Shown one piece after another: positions 54,092 through 63,411 of a stretch of DNA of 64,000 nt; the stretch's first letter is position 1, and every line of letters starts with the position of its first letter. A program made the position numbers and the translations under genes. Origin of the DNA: Desulfosarcina sp. BuS5 (lineage in GTDB: Bacteria; Desulfobacterota; Desulfobacteria; Desulfobacterales; BuS5); assembly GCF_028752835.1 (NCBI RefSeq), contig NZ_CP087952.1:2585041-2649040 (forward strand), read 5' to 3'. Below the pieces are notes generated by a model. The model saw only the letters and a program-made list of their open reading frames with translations, was not told the DNA's origin and did no database searches.

Positions 54092-56305
54092 TTATCCGAT
54101 TATGGAATCCATGGATAACGCCGGATGTCCCTTTTCTTCGAGCCATGGCAGAATCTCTTCTTCGGTGATTCCCACAGTCTCGTCTGCAATTTTATCGTAT
54201 AGATCAGGAACGCCCATATCAGCACCGCGTTTCTCTATTCTCTCTTTAAGTTCTTCTTTCAACATTTTGGGCATCCAGACCATCCGGAGCAATCCGCCAT
54301 CGCCCAGGATAAATTTACCCTGGGTAATATTATGTTTGGAATGACCGACAAATCCGGGCGATGATGCTCCGCCGCCCATTACGCCCGCCAAGGTGGTAAA
54401 CTTCATTCCGCAGGGAGTCTCCCCGGTATAATCACGGCCCACAGTCATGACCCCGTTGCATGAAGGCAGCATTGCAGCGATACATTCGCAGCACCCGCAG
54501 GTGGTCATTGGGTCAATGCACATGGAATAGAAATTATAATGTGTTACAGCGCCGCGTGATGCTTTATATACAAAATCGTTAACGCCTTTCCACTGACCCA
54601 GCTTGGGATCGAGACATTCACCCTTTTCAATAGGCTGATTCGGGCCGGTGGGATTAATCTCAAAAGCAGCCTTGCAGTCCATCCAGTTGTATGCGCCGCA
54701 AAGTCCGGTTCTTTCAGGACTTACCGAGCAGACATGGTTGGGGGCAAATGACTGGCAGAGGGTGCAGGAATAATAAATTTCAACATCCTCGTCTTTCATG
54801 TTATCAACCCGCGAGTCCCTGGCATGGTATGCTGCACGGGCTTTTTCGGTCAACTTGTCCACATCCTCCTTTTTGGTATAAAGGGTTACCTGTACCTTAT
54901 CCACGATCTTGGTAAAATCCTGATGAAACTTGGCATGCAGAACAACGCCGATATCCTTTAGGGTAAAGCCCTTTTCAACGGCGCCTTTACCTACCCGCAA
55001 CCAGGCGATATCGCGCTGCCCGATATGCATGACGCCCTGGATATAGTTTACAAGATGGTGAGTTTGACGTTCCAGGATAGGCTCGAAATCTTCCTGGAAC
55101 TCCCGGCCCGCTATCTGGACGAAAATACCGAGCGGAAGTGTGTCGCCCTCTTTCATATCACCGATATCCGGGCCCACTACTTCTACCTTGCCGTCTTCGA
55201 TATCATTCATTTCAGCCATCTCGACAAACTCGGTACATTGTGTTTTGCCGCCGCCCATCTGGCAGTACAGATCGGCACCCCGGACTCTTTCACCCTCAAA
55301 AGCCGGGCCGAATGAACATGGAATATCAATTTCCGAGACCAGAACCTTAAGGCCCCTGACCTCAATCGATTTCTGACAGATTTCATCATGTGTAACCGGC
55401 GAAACAACATGCTCGTAAGTACAGATGCCGGTAGGCAGAATCTCGGTAATATCAGTATCCGCTATGGTCGGGAAGCCCCAGTTTACGCAACCCGCCGCGG
55501 CCACGCCCCATTCGGTTCCAACATCGCCGAGTGCATTTACAAACGCAAAGACCCGCTCTTTGTTATACATAAGAATCTTTTTATAATCACCAGGCTCAAT
55601 ACCGCCGAATGCCATTGCAACCCTGTTTGCAAAACCTGCCGCAAATACTGCCGAAGAAATATCAGGGCCAAAACAGGCTATCCTGGTATTCCAGCCGACC
55701 TGGACACCTTCTTCAATAAGCTGCTCAGTCACGGTTGTACCGTTATGGTTGGCAGCAAGGAACATATAGAGTCCTTTTTTCTGGTAATCTTCAACAATCA
55801 TCTTGGCTGTTGCAGAATCAGGCGCTGAACCGACTATTGCTGCAAAACCGGGCGCGCTGCCGTCCACAAACTCAACCCCTCTTTTCCTGAAAATAGTATC
55901 ATCGGCAGCACCGAGCCAGATTTTACCATTCTCGATATCCGGATCCTCGGCATGCAGATAAAAATCCGGGTCATTCAGATATCTTAAGGCCTCGATAATC
56001 TCATAGGATATAATTCCGGCCATGCCCGCATCCAGCAAGGGACCCAGGAAAGGAAGCCAGTTTTTCCCCTGGATATGCGGGGGAAGCAGTCCCCGGGCAA
56101 TATCCAGAGGAGTCTGCATATCCTCCAGAGTTTCAACCTTGATGCCGAATAAAGAATATATCACCGGCAGGAAATAGGCTGTATTTGGAAACCCGACCTT
56201 TGTATCCGCATTATAGGTTGCGAGAGCTTTTTTATATTGGCCTTCAGCCTGGGAAACTACCTTATAACCACCTTGAATAGCGGCAAACGCTATTAATCTT
56301 GACAT
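54092..56305 (-). CDS. acsB: Acetyl-CoA synthase (CODH/ACS alpha subunit)
   Basis: 737 residues, the bacterial length including the N-terminal CODH-docking domain. The A-cluster ligands are in CTLCQSFAPNHVC with RTGLCGAYNW, and in the CGC motif TTCGCCECIAAML. The protein joins CO, a methyl group and CoA to acetyl-CoA, or cleaves it in reverse. GAAGGAGG is 7 bp from the ATG. It is one gene of an operon with its CODH partner immediately upstream. The CO tunnel partner acsA is 68 bp away. Confidence 0.96.
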   Translation of the reverse strand: MSRLIAFAAIQGGYKVVSQAEGQYKKALATYNADTKVGFPNTAYFLPVIYSLFGIKVETLEDMQTPLDIARGLLPPHIQGKNWLPFLGPLLDAGMAGIISYEIIEALRYLNDPDFYLHAEDPDIENGKIWLGAADDTIFRKRGVEFVDGSAPGFAAIVGSAPDSATAKMIVEDYQKKGLYMFLAANHNGTTVTEQLIEEGVQVGWNTRIACFGPDISSAVFAAGFANRVAMAFGGIEPGDYKKILMYNKERVFAFVNALGDVGTEWGVAAAGCVNWGFPTIADTDITEILPTGICTYEHVVSPVTHDEICQKSIEVRGLKVLVSEIDIPCSFGPAFEGERVRGADLYCQMGGGKTQCTEFVEMAEMNDIEDGKVEVVGPDIGDMKEGDTLPLGIFVQIAGREFQEDFEPILERQTHHLVNYIQGVMHIGQRDIAWLRVGKGAVEKGFTLKDIGVVLHAKFHQDFTKIVDKVQVTLYTKKEDVDKLTEKARAAYHARDSRVDNMKDEDVEIYYSCTLCQSFAPNHVCSVSPERTGLCGAYNWMDCKAAFEINPTGPNQPIEKGECLDPKLGQWKGVNDFVYKASRGAVTHYNFYSMCIDPMTTCGCCECIAAMLPSCNGVMTVGRDYTGETPCGMKFTTLAGVMGGGASSPGFVGHSKHNITQGKFILGDGGLLRMVWMPKMLKEELKERIEKRGADMGVPDLYDKIADETVGITEEEILPWLEEKGHPALSMDSIIG

Positions 56306-56373
56306 TTTTTTCCTCCTTCGTTGAGGATTTATGTTTTATATGGTTGAATACTTAAATTTTTTGATTATTACAA

Positions 56374-58389
56374 TTAAAGAGCCTGACGTGATGCAAAATC
56401 CATCATAACCCTTTCCCTGGCCTTGTCTATACCGAGCTCTTTCCGTTTTTTATCGATATGAGCTATCATCTTATGGGCATGCTTGATCGGGTCAGGCTCG
56501 AAATCCCACATACCGCCGTAGATATTCTCAAAATCCTTGCAAATATAATCATTAAATACAGGCGCGCCCGAAGTCGGGAATGTAACACCCACAACAGTAT
56601 AAACACCTGAAACAACAAAATAATGACCAATGCTGATGGCCTTTTCACTCATCCATTCCGGAGCGCTTCCGGCAACCGGCCATTCGCTGATATCATTACC
56701 CAGGCCACCGGCTTTTACCACTTCAGTGGCAGCCAGCAGAATACGGCTGTTGTCAACACAAGACCCAAGATGCAGTACAGGCGGAATACCAACGGTTTCA
56801 CATACTTCCGCCAAACCTGCGCCCGCATGAACAGCCGCAGCCTCAGGTGTAAGCAGACCTTCCATAGCACAGGCGATTGCATTACATCCTGTTGTAAGAA
56901 CCAGAACATCATTTTTAATCAGTTCTTTTACCACTTTTATGTGGTCATTATTATGCCTTGTTCTCGCATTGTTACACCCCACAACGCCGGCAACGCCACG
57001 AACGCGTCCGTTAATAATGTTATCGTTCAAGGTGTAGTAAGTGCCGCGGAAAGAACCGCCCAGATGGTATTCGGTCGATTCAACCCCAAATCCTGCTACA
57101 ATCGGAGCTTTATGCTGCGGTATCATCACCTCGGCACCACGATTCTCAAAGTTGTCGATTGCCATCTTCACGATCCGCTCGGCATCTTCCAGGGCATGAT
57201 GTTCATCAAACTCAATATGGATAACATTATCCTGCTCTATCTGTGCGATCCGATGGGTAGTAATAACCTTTGTATGAAAACATTTGGCCACATCGGCAAT
57301 ATTCTGCATGATACACTGGATATCAACCACCATGGCATCGCAGGCACCGGTTATGATGGCCAGTTCCTGTTGCAGGAAGGTGCCGCACAGGGGTATCCCG
57401 TGGCGCTGCAGCATTTCATTGGCTGTGCAGCAGATACCGGAAAGCTGGATACCCTTTGCACCTTTTGACTTGGCATAATCAATCATTTCCTGCTTCTGGG
57501 CCACAGCCACGATCACCTCTGAAAGGATTGGCTCATGACCGTGAATAATGAGATTTACATGGTCCTCTTTCATAACCCCAAGATTCGCCTCTGACTGAAC
57601 CGGATAAGGAGTTCCGAAAATAATATCCTGAATATCAGTCGCCAGCATGGAACCGCCCCAGCCGTCGGCAATGGCTGCCCTGGTGCCCTGTTTCATGAGA
57701 TTCTTATAATGCATGTCAACGCCTATATGGGTGCGATGCATGATTTCGACGATTTCCCTGTCTATATTTCTGGGAAGCACGCCCTGTTTCTTCCAAAGCT
57801 CATAACGTGCCTTAGGAGCTTTCTTAGGATAAAGCAGCTCACCTTCGGATTTGCCCCACTCAGCCAGCGCAACTTCCGCGGTTTCCAAAGTGATTTCATC
57901 AAGATCACGGTCAAGTTCTTCGCCATCCACTTCAACGGTTGTTGCAACGCCAAGATCCTTAGCTACAGCTAAAAGTTTATCTACATCCTTAACCTGATAA
58001 ACATCCGTCTCTTTCCTGGCCACGGAAAGAAATACCTCGGCTACGCCTCGGCCATGATCCGAATGTGCGGCTGCTCCGCCGGCGATCATCCTGATAAAGT
58101 TACGTGCGGCTATTGTGTTGGCCGTAGCGCCGCAAAGACCTTTTCGTGTATCTTCACCAACAATCCCGCCTTTAGGAAGGGGTAAACGACACGGACCCAT
58201 GGAGCAATTTTTACAGCAAGTGCCCTGCACGCCGATACTACAACGCTTCATTGTCAAAGCCCTGTCAAAAATTGTTTCAACTCCCAGTTCATGGGAACGG
58301 GCGATCATCTCTTGAGACGCCACATCTATTGATGACGCAACCGGATCTGCCAGCTTGGGAGCCTTTGCTTTTTTCTTTTCTTCTGCCAT
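56374..58389 (-). CDS. acsA: Carbon monoxide dehydrogenase catalytic subunit (acetyl-CoA synthase partner)
   Basis: 671 residues. Cys50, 58, 59, 62 and 67 (KRCSIGVQGTCCKNCSMGPC) form the D/B cluster region. C-cluster ligands occur as the His in NLIIHGHEP and the Cys in GICCTANE, GCNNAR, TTGCNAIAC and LGSCVDNSR. Interconverts CO and CO2 at the Ni-Fe C-cluster. The gene order next to acsB favours the bifunctional-complex type over a stand-alone CooS. A short Lys-rich N-terminal tail (MAEEKKKAKAPK) precedes the domain. GAGG is ~7 bp before the ATG. Confidence 0.96.
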   Translation of the reverse strand: MAEEKKKAKAPKLADPVASSIDVASQEMIARSHELGVETIFDRALTMKRCSIGVQGTCCKNCSMGPCRLPLPKGGIVGEDTRKGLCGATANTIAARNFIRMIAGGAAAHSDHGRGVAEVFLSVARKETDVYQVKDVDKLLAVAKDLGVATTVEVDGEELDRDLDEITLETAEVALAEWGKSEGELLYPKKAPKARYELWKKQGVLPRNIDREIVEIMHRTHIGVDMHYKNLMKQGTRAAIADGWGGSMLATDIQDIIFGTPYPVQSEANLGVMKEDHVNLIIHGHEPILSEVIVAVAQKQEMIDYAKSKGAKGIQLSGICCTANEMLQRHGIPLCGTFLQQELAIITGACDAMVVDIQCIMQNIADVAKCFHTKVITTHRIAQIEQDNVIHIEFDEHHALEDAERIVKMAIDNFENRGAEVMIPQHKAPIVAGFGVESTEYHLGGSFRGTYYTLNDNIINGRVRGVAGVVGCNNARTRHNNDHIKVVKELIKNDVLVLTTGCNAIACAMEGLLTPEAAAVHAGAGLAEVCETVGIPPVLHLGSCVDNSRILLAATEVVKAGGLGNDISEWPVAGSAPEWMSEKAISIGHYFVVSGVYTVVGVTFPTSGAPVFNDYICKDFENIYGGMWDFEPDPIKHAHKMIAHIDKKRKELGIDKARERVMMDFASRQAL

Positions 58390-58474
58390 TAGAGGTTCCT
58401 CCTCATATTATAGGAAATTTTCTATTTAAACTTGATAAAAGTTATAACAGGTTAACCTGTTTATTTTAAAGTTT

Positions 58475-60004
58475 TTATCTGCGCGGCTTAATGAACTTGT
58501 TAAGACCTGATCTCTGGGTCTTGGCTGCTGTTTTGGTAACTGTTTCAGTCTTTACGCCGGCGGCTTTGGCCATTCTTTCTTCCTGCTCTTTCGCTCTTTG
58601 CTGTCTGACAGCCTCTTCTTCAGCCTCACGTTTGGCGACTTCGTCTGCTTTGGCCTTTGCTTCTGCATCGGCTTTAGCTTTGGCATCGGCTTCTGCCTTT
58701 GCTTTAGCGTCTGCTTCCGCCTTGGCTTTGGCTTCTGCATCCGCCTTGGCTTTGGCTTCTGCGTCGGCCTCTGCTTTGGACTTTGCTTCTGCTTCTGCTT
58801 CTGCTTTAGCCTTTGCTTCTGCATCGGCCTTGGCATCTACCTCAGGTTCAGCCGGTTTTTCAGCTGGAGCAGACTTCTTGGCCGGAGCCGCTTTTTCAGC
58901 CGGGGCGGCTTTCTTTTCAGGAGGAGCAGCCTTTTTCGCCGGAGCCGCTTTTTTCTTTTCCTCTTCAATCGTCAAATCCGGCTCAGGAGCCAGTGACGCC
59001 AAGTCTATATCAACATCATCAAGCCGTTTTGCAACCGGAGCAACATCGGTTGCCATTCCGCCGTTCATCGCAAGATCAATAAATGCCCTGGCCAGACGTA
59101 TGGCTTCAGGATGCCTCATTATCAGTATGTCCGAACCGGCCATGAGATATGTAACAGCGCCTACGGCTTCCATCAAAATGCCCCGTTTTTCCGGATCACC
59201 CAGTGTAGGAGCATCTTCGGCCGTCTGTTTGGCTTCCTTGCATTTCCAAACTTCATTTCCGAGGTTATTTATAAGCGGATACTGAAGTTTGTCATCACCC
59301 TGCGTCATGGCGGCCATCCTGAGACGTTCCATAACAGAATAGGAATATTCCATACCATAGCCCAAACCGCCCGTGGTCGGATCTACTATCACACGATCCA
59401 CCGGCATTCCCAAGTTTTCAAGAAGGATGTTTACCTGCTTGGCAAGGTTAACATCAATCGGAGATGAAGAAATTATGGTATGCCCGAAACCCATGGCGCT
59501 GGCGCCGATACCCTTGTGATTTTTATCCTCCACCGGTCCGATGGTAAGGTTTTCGCCCTGGCAATCCTCGGACACCTTCTTTAAAACCTCTTCATCCTTT
59601 TCAACATTCGCGCAACCCCATATAATCAAGGGAACGTCTATTGCTGACAGAACTTTCTTTACAACAGCCGAAGCATCTTCCGGGCCGGCATTATTCCCGT
59701 TCGGATCTATGCTCTTGAGCTGGAGAACGATCATATCCGCTCCGTAATCATCAACACATTTCTTGGCCCAGGCTGCAGGATCGGATATTACATCTTTAAA
59801 AGGAGCAACAGCGGATTCCGGCCATTCGTCCGGTTCCATGTCCCATACCTCCATTGCAATCCTGGGCTTGTTGGGCATTTCTCCTTCAAAAAGATAGAAC
59901 GGGTAGCTGGTCTCTCCACCGACAGTAACCGCTTTATCACCTTTCCCGATGGAAATTTCCCTTATGCCTCCGGCATAGGATTCTTTAAAAATATCAAAGC
60001 CCAA
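58475..60004 (-). CDS. acsD: Corrinoid/iron-sulfur protein small subunit with long Ala/Lys/Glu-rich tail
   Basis: 509 residues, starting at TTG 60004 with GGAGG 5 bp upstream. Residues 1-~345 are the normal AcsD TIM barrel (KAVTVGGETSYPFYLFEGE, MEVWDMEPDEWP, VDPTTGGLGYGMEYSYSVME). Family members end near 310-325; here ~165 residues follow: a Pro/Ala/Lys linker (residues ~350-388, e.g. APAKKAAPPEKKAAPAEK), a block of AEAKAKAEA-type repeats (~390-470), and a basic end with SGLNKFIKPRR. The tail is in frame and ends in one stop, so it is not an annotation artefact. The repeats predict a long charged helix, as in TolA. A tether to partners, nucleic acid or the membrane can only be guessed. Confidence 0.9.
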   Translation of the reverse strand: MGFDIFKESYAGGIREISIGKGDKAVTVGGETSYPFYLFEGEMPNKPRIAMEVWDMEPDEWPESAVAPFKDVISDPAAWAKKCVDDYGADMIVLQLKSIDPNGNNAGPEDASAVVKKVLSAIDVPLIIWGCANVEKDEEVLKKVSEDCQGENLTIGPVEDKNHKGIGASAMGFGHTIISSSPIDVNLAKQVNILLENLGMPVDRVIVDPTTGGLGYGMEYSYSVMERLRMAAMTQGDDKLQYPLINNLGNEVWKCKEAKQTAEDAPTLGDPEKRGILMEAVGAVTYLMAGSDILIMRHPEAIRLARAFIDLAMNGGMATDVAPVAKRLDDVDIDLASLAPEPDLTIEEEKKKAAPAKKAAPPEKKAAPAEKAAPAKKSAPAEKPAEPEVDAKADAEAKAKAEAEAEAKSKAEADAEAKAKADAEAKAKAEADAKAKAEADAKAKADAEAKAKADEVAKREAEEEAVRQQRAKEQEERMAKAAGVKTETVTKTAAKTQRSGLNKFIKPRR

Positions 60005-60055
60005 TGTTACCTCCTATATTTTACTATAAAATAGTTTTTAATATTAAATTCGATT

Positions 60056-60093
60056 AAAGCCCCAAACTTTCTTAAACAAAAAAAAGGGGCTTT
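60056..60093 (-). promoter_or_regulatory. Hairpin in the leader of acsD
   Basis: AAAGCCCC (60056-60063) and GGGGCTTT (60086-60093) pair around an AT-rich loop, 52 bp before the acsD start. On the minus strand the stem ends in TTTAAT, a weak terminator-like context. The 60005-60278 gap is the longest in the operon, so a promoter or attenuator here would let acsDABCE be regulated separately from acsV. No riboswitch motif was recognised. Confidence 0.4.
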
Positions 60094-60278
60094 AAAAAGT
60101 CCCTTGTCAAAGACAATATCTCTTGCCATTCCCCCTTTCACAATTTATTTTTTTTGATCTCAAAACAAGATAGAATCTTGTTGCGGTATCTATTTATCCT
60201 AAAATATTAAATCTTATGCTATATATCCTTAAAACATATATTTGTCAATAGAATGCGAATAATTTCGAGCTTAAATTT

Positions 60279-60494
60279 TCAAACAAGATAATAATGAACT
60301 CCGCATTCCGGACATTCCATATATTCACCATCTTTATCATGCTTTGTACAGCCTTCTCCTATGACGGGTACTTCATTTTGCTGATCATCAAGCTTTGTGC
60401 CGTTCATATCCGGACAATACACCCAGGTACCGCACTCACAATAAAAATCTTCCTTTAAAACGTCAGCACAGGCTACTGTTTTTCTTTCATCCAT
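60279..60494 (-). CDS. Small Cys-rich protein in the acs operon
   Basis: 71 residues with seven Cys: ACADV, FYCECGTWVYCPD, GEGCTKH and MECPECGVHYYLV. The two CxC/CPxC pairs suggest a zinc ribbon or rubredoxin-like site. AAGGA is ~10 bp before the ATG. It lies 34 bp after acsV on the same strand and 275 bp before acsD. I do not recognise a family; position points to metal or redox maintenance of the CODH/ACS proteins. Confidence 0.65.
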   Translation of the reverse strand: MDERKTVACADVLKEDFYCECGTWVYCPDMNGTKLDDQQNEVPVIGEGCTKHDKDGEYMECPECGVHYYLV

Positions 60495-60528
60495 TTGTTA
60501 TTTATCCTTTATCGATAACTATGACAAA

Positions 60529-62478
60529 TTACCGCCGGCTTTGAACACGTGCCTCCAGCCTGGCCTTAAGTTTTGGGAACTGCTCCATATCCGTATGCGG
60601 CAGAAACAGGGCGGCCATATAATTATCCATGTAAGATACGGTTTCAGAAAGCTCAAAATTGGTCATCTTGCTGGTCACCTCAACCACGTCCTTCCTTATT
60701 CGGTTTGTAAGAGCGGCCATTTTAGCGCCCATTAGCGAACCGTTGCCTATAAATGTAATTTTTTCATGCTCAATTTCGGGTAATAATCCTATCACGATAG
60801 CCTTTTCAATATCCACATAACTTCCGAATCCTCCTGCCAGATAAATCTGTTCTATATCTGCCATGCTCATGCCGACCTCTTCTACAAGAGTCTGGCAGCC
60901 ACTGTAAATCGCGCCTTTGGCGCGCATCAGGTTCTCGATATCAATTTCCGTTATAACAACATCCCGATCTATACCGGTATCATCTTTCCAGGCCAGAACA
61001 TATTCGTGAACACCGTTTCTTTCACGGATACGTTGTGTGTCAAGGTCCCTGTCAAATTTGCCTAAATTATTTATCAAACCCATCTCAAAGAGGGTGGCCA
61101 CCATTATTATAAGGCCGGATCCGCATATACCCCGGGGACGCACATTTCCTATGGTGATATTCATAGGTTCATAACTAACCGGGTCGATAGAAAAATCTTC
61201 TATGGCTCCCTTTGTGGCCCGCATGCCGAATTCAATTCCTCCTCCTTCAAAAGCCGGTCCTGCCGAACAGGCCGCACATGCCATCCACTCCCGGTTTCCT
61301 ATTACGATCTCGGCATTTGTTCCGATATCCATAAAAAGAGTCAATTTGTCGGTCCGATACATACCGGAACCCATTACCCCTGATACAATATCACCTCCCA
61401 CGTAACTTGATACCTGGGGATAAACAAGGGCCGCTACCTGTTCACCCAGATCTATTCCCAGGTCGGAAGCCCGGATCGGCGGATATATTGAAGAAGTCGG
61501 CACATACGGCGAGCGTCTTATATATTTTGGATTAACATTGAGCATCAACTGGGTCATGGTAGTATTGCCGGCCATGGTAATGGTAGAAATACAATCCTTA
61601 TCAATATCCGCTCTTTTCACAACCCTGTTTATAACTTTATTGATAGACCCTATAACGACCTTTTGAAGTTTTTCCAGTCCACCCGGTTTTTCGGCATAGA
61701 CAATCCTGCTGATCACATCCTCGCCATAACTTATCTGACCGTTAAATTCTCCGTACTGGGAAATGGTTTTCCCGTTAATCAAATCTATCAACTGTCCGTA
61801 TATGGTTGTAGTTCCAACATCAATGGCAATTGCATAATGACACCCCGAAGTATCGCCGGAATGGATGTTGACAATATGGGTCTTCCTTCCCTCCTGAACA
61901 GGCCGCATAAGTGTTGCTGTAACTTTAAAGCCGCCTTCTCTAAAAATATCTGAAATCCTGCGAATAACCTTCATATCAACAACAAGACGGTGTTCATCAT
62001 GTTGAAGCTTTAAAAAACTTACCAGCCGCGTTACATCAGGCAAGTGGTCCTGTGCATCCGGTTCGGTAAGTTCCAGGTAAATCTTTTCCACCGGGGGTAT
62101 AAAAAGCCCTTCTTCCTTTAATTGATTAAAATCAATCTTCCTGATGCGGGCTGTTTTTCTGGGTGTGCTCTGAAGATTCAGAACCCTGGCATCTATAGTC
62201 GATTCTGTGGGAATCCTTATTACAAGATCGCTCCTGACTTTCGATTGACAGGCCAGCCGGTAACCATTTTCAATATCCTCCCGGCTCAGTTTTTCGGAAA
62301 TCCCACCTTCAAGCTCTCCTTCTTCAAGAAGCACACGACACTTACCACAAAGACCTTCACCACCGCAGGAGGCGTTTATATGTACTCCGGCCTCCATGGC
62401 AGCCCGAATAAGTTTTCGTCCATCAGAAACGATTATCTCTTTATTGTGAGGTAAAAATTTTACTTTAAAAGAGCTCAT
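60529..62478 (-). CDS. acsV: Reductive activator of corrinoid protein (RACo, ASKHA ATPase)
   Basis: 649 residues. N-terminal [2Fe-2S] ferredoxin domain with C38, C44, C47 and C77 (SCGGEGLCGKCRV, LACQSK), a linker, a middle domain, and a C-terminal ASKHA ATPase (DUF4445) with AIDVGTTTIYGQLID, TMAGNTTMTQLML, FMDIGTNAEIVIGN and YLAGGFGSYVDIE. It uses ATP and a low-potential donor to return Co(II) of the corrinoid/Fe-S protein to active Co(I). First gene of the acs operon; the upstream 66-bp gap to the CGGC gene is short, so the promoter may be further upstream. Confidence 0.93.
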   Translation of the reverse strand: MSSFKVKFLPHNKEIIVSDGRKLIRAAMEAGVHINASCGGEGLCGKCRVLLEEGELEGGISEKLSREDIENGYRLACQSKVRSDLVIRIPTESTIDARVLNLQSTPRKTARIRKIDFNQLKEEGLFIPPVEKIYLELTEPDAQDHLPDVTRLVSFLKLQHDEHRLVVDMKVIRRISDIFREGGFKVTATLMRPVQEGRKTHIVNIHSGDTSGCHYAIAIDVGTTTIYGQLIDLINGKTISQYGEFNGQISYGEDVISRIVYAEKPGGLEKLQKVVIGSINKVINRVVKRADIDKDCISTITMAGNTTMTQLMLNVNPKYIRRSPYVPTSSIYPPIRASDLGIDLGEQVAALVYPQVSSYVGGDIVSGVMGSGMYRTDKLTLFMDIGTNAEIVIGNREWMACAACSAGPAFEGGGIEFGMRATKGAIEDFSIDPVSYEPMNITIGNVRPRGICGSGLIIMVATLFEMGLINNLGKFDRDLDTQRIRERNGVHEYVLAWKDDTGIDRDVVITEIDIENLMRAKGAIYSGCQTLVEEVGMSMADIEQIYLAGGFGSYVDIEKAIVIGLLPEIEHEKITFIGNGSLMGAKMAALTNRIRKDVVEVTSKMTNFELSETVSYMDNYMAALFLPHTDMEQFPKLKARLEARVQSRR

Positions 62479-62544
62479 AAAGGATCTCTCTCTATTATTG
62501 GTCTTTTAGGGTTAATCCGGGTTAGGTGTTTAGAACTGTTTTGA

Positions 62545-62889
62545 TTAGTGGTAATCGTGAGTTCCCTGTATAACCTTAATGCCTGTCTTATTCTCCAGAA
62601 TCTTGGCCATCTCATCGGCGTTTGAATAGGGACAGCCGGGTTTAGCATTTACAAGACAGGTGCTGAGATAAATTGCGTCGGCTTTTATATCGGCCATCTT
62701 CATGGCCATTGCCACAGTCGGCACAAGCGCCCGTCCGGGACATTCACATTTTACAAAAGCGCTTACATTGGAAGGCTTTTCTATCTTGCCTTCCCCCAGT
62801 GAGGCCGCCTTAAGACATCTCCATTCTCCCGGACAGCCATATCCGCTGTCCATATAGGCACCGCAACCTACAACTACTATATTGTCCAT
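62545..62889 (-). CDS. CGGC domain protein
   Basis: 114 residues with many Cys: VVGCGAYMDSGYGCPGEWRC, FVKCECPGRAL, LSTCLVNAKPGCPYSN. This agrees with the CGGC-domain family (PF08821), suspected to bind zinc or Fe-S and found in anaerobes. GGGAGG is 6 bp before the ATG. It ends 66 bp before acsV, so it could lead the acs operon. No biochemical role is established. Confidence 0.75.
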   Translation of the reverse strand: MDNIVVVGCGAYMDSGYGCPGEWRCLKAASLGEGKIEKPSNVSAFVKCECPGRALVPTVAMAMKMADIKADAIYLSTCLVNAKPGCPYSNADEMAKILENKTGIKVIQGTHDYH

Positions 62890-62908
62890 ATCTTTCCTCC
62901 CTTTAATT

Positions 62909-63013
62909 TATAGAGTTTAATATAAAGATTTTGGGTGCGTTATCGGTCGTCGGAGTATTATAATACGCCTTCCTCCCTCTGGCCTTCCCAAAATCATTAT
63001 CTTAAAATCTATA
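62909..63013. repeat. Dispersed palindromic repeat R1, copy E
   Basis: 105 bp with terminal inverted repeats (TATAGAGTTTAATATAAAGA and its partner), core TGCGTTATCGGTCGTCGGAG. It is nearly identical to the reverse complement of copy B. Lies between the NifX-like gene and the CGGC gene. Confidence 0.8.
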
Positions 63014-63016
63014 GCT

Positions 63017-63349
63017 TTAATGATCGCAAAGATTATCGCCGCTAATCAAGGCATTATTCAGATAGCTCTTAACCAGTATTTCAGGGTCTTCTACCGGAGC
63101 GCCCACGATTACAGTTATATCCTGCTCAGTAAAAAGGGTCTGGGCTCTCTGACCCATTCCGCCTGCTATAATAACATTTGCGCCTTGTTCGTGAAGCCAC
63201 CTGGGCAGGACTCCGGGCTCGTGGGGCGGCGGCACAAGAATCTCCTTGGCTTTTATCTCTTCGCCTTCAACATCTATGAGAGCAAATTCCTGGCAATGCC
63301 CGAAATGGGCGGTTAATTTACCTCCAGCTAACGGTATAGCAAATTTCAT
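63017..63349 (-). CDS. NifX/NafY-type dinitrogenase iron-molybdenum cofactor domain protein
   Basis: 110 residues. The pattern MKFAIPLAGGKLTAHFGHCQEFAL, then VPPPHEPGVLPRWLHEQGAN and VIIAGGMGQRAQTLF matches the stand-alone Nitro_FeMo-Co domain. Members bind metal clusters (FeMo-co precursors or Mo/Cu clusters). Stand-alone forms are widespread in anaerobes without nitrogenase and often lie next to DUF134, Gly-rich DUF5320 and MRP-type genes, as here. GGAG is ~8 bp before the ATG. Confidence 0.85.
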   Translation of the reverse strand: MKFAIPLAGGKLTAHFGHCQEFALIDVEGEEIKAKEILVPPPHEPGVLPRWLHEQGANVIIAGGMGQRAQTLFTEQDITVIVGAPVEDPEILVKSYLNNALISGDNLCDH

Positions 63350-63411
63350 TTTATTATTCTCCTGTTAAAAATTTAAATAGTTTTTTTTCTGACGGATTAT
63401 CTGGCCGGGCC

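Noticed and set aside
58598-58996. Long ORFs opposite the AcsD tail (Cys/Phe-rich or Ser/Ala-rich)
   Set aside because: They are antisense shadows of the AEAKAKAEA repeats, which are free of stops in other frames by composition.
60005-60278. Cobalamin riboswitch upstream of acsD
   Set aside because: No B12-box-like sequence or multi-stem layout was seen; only one simple hairpin.
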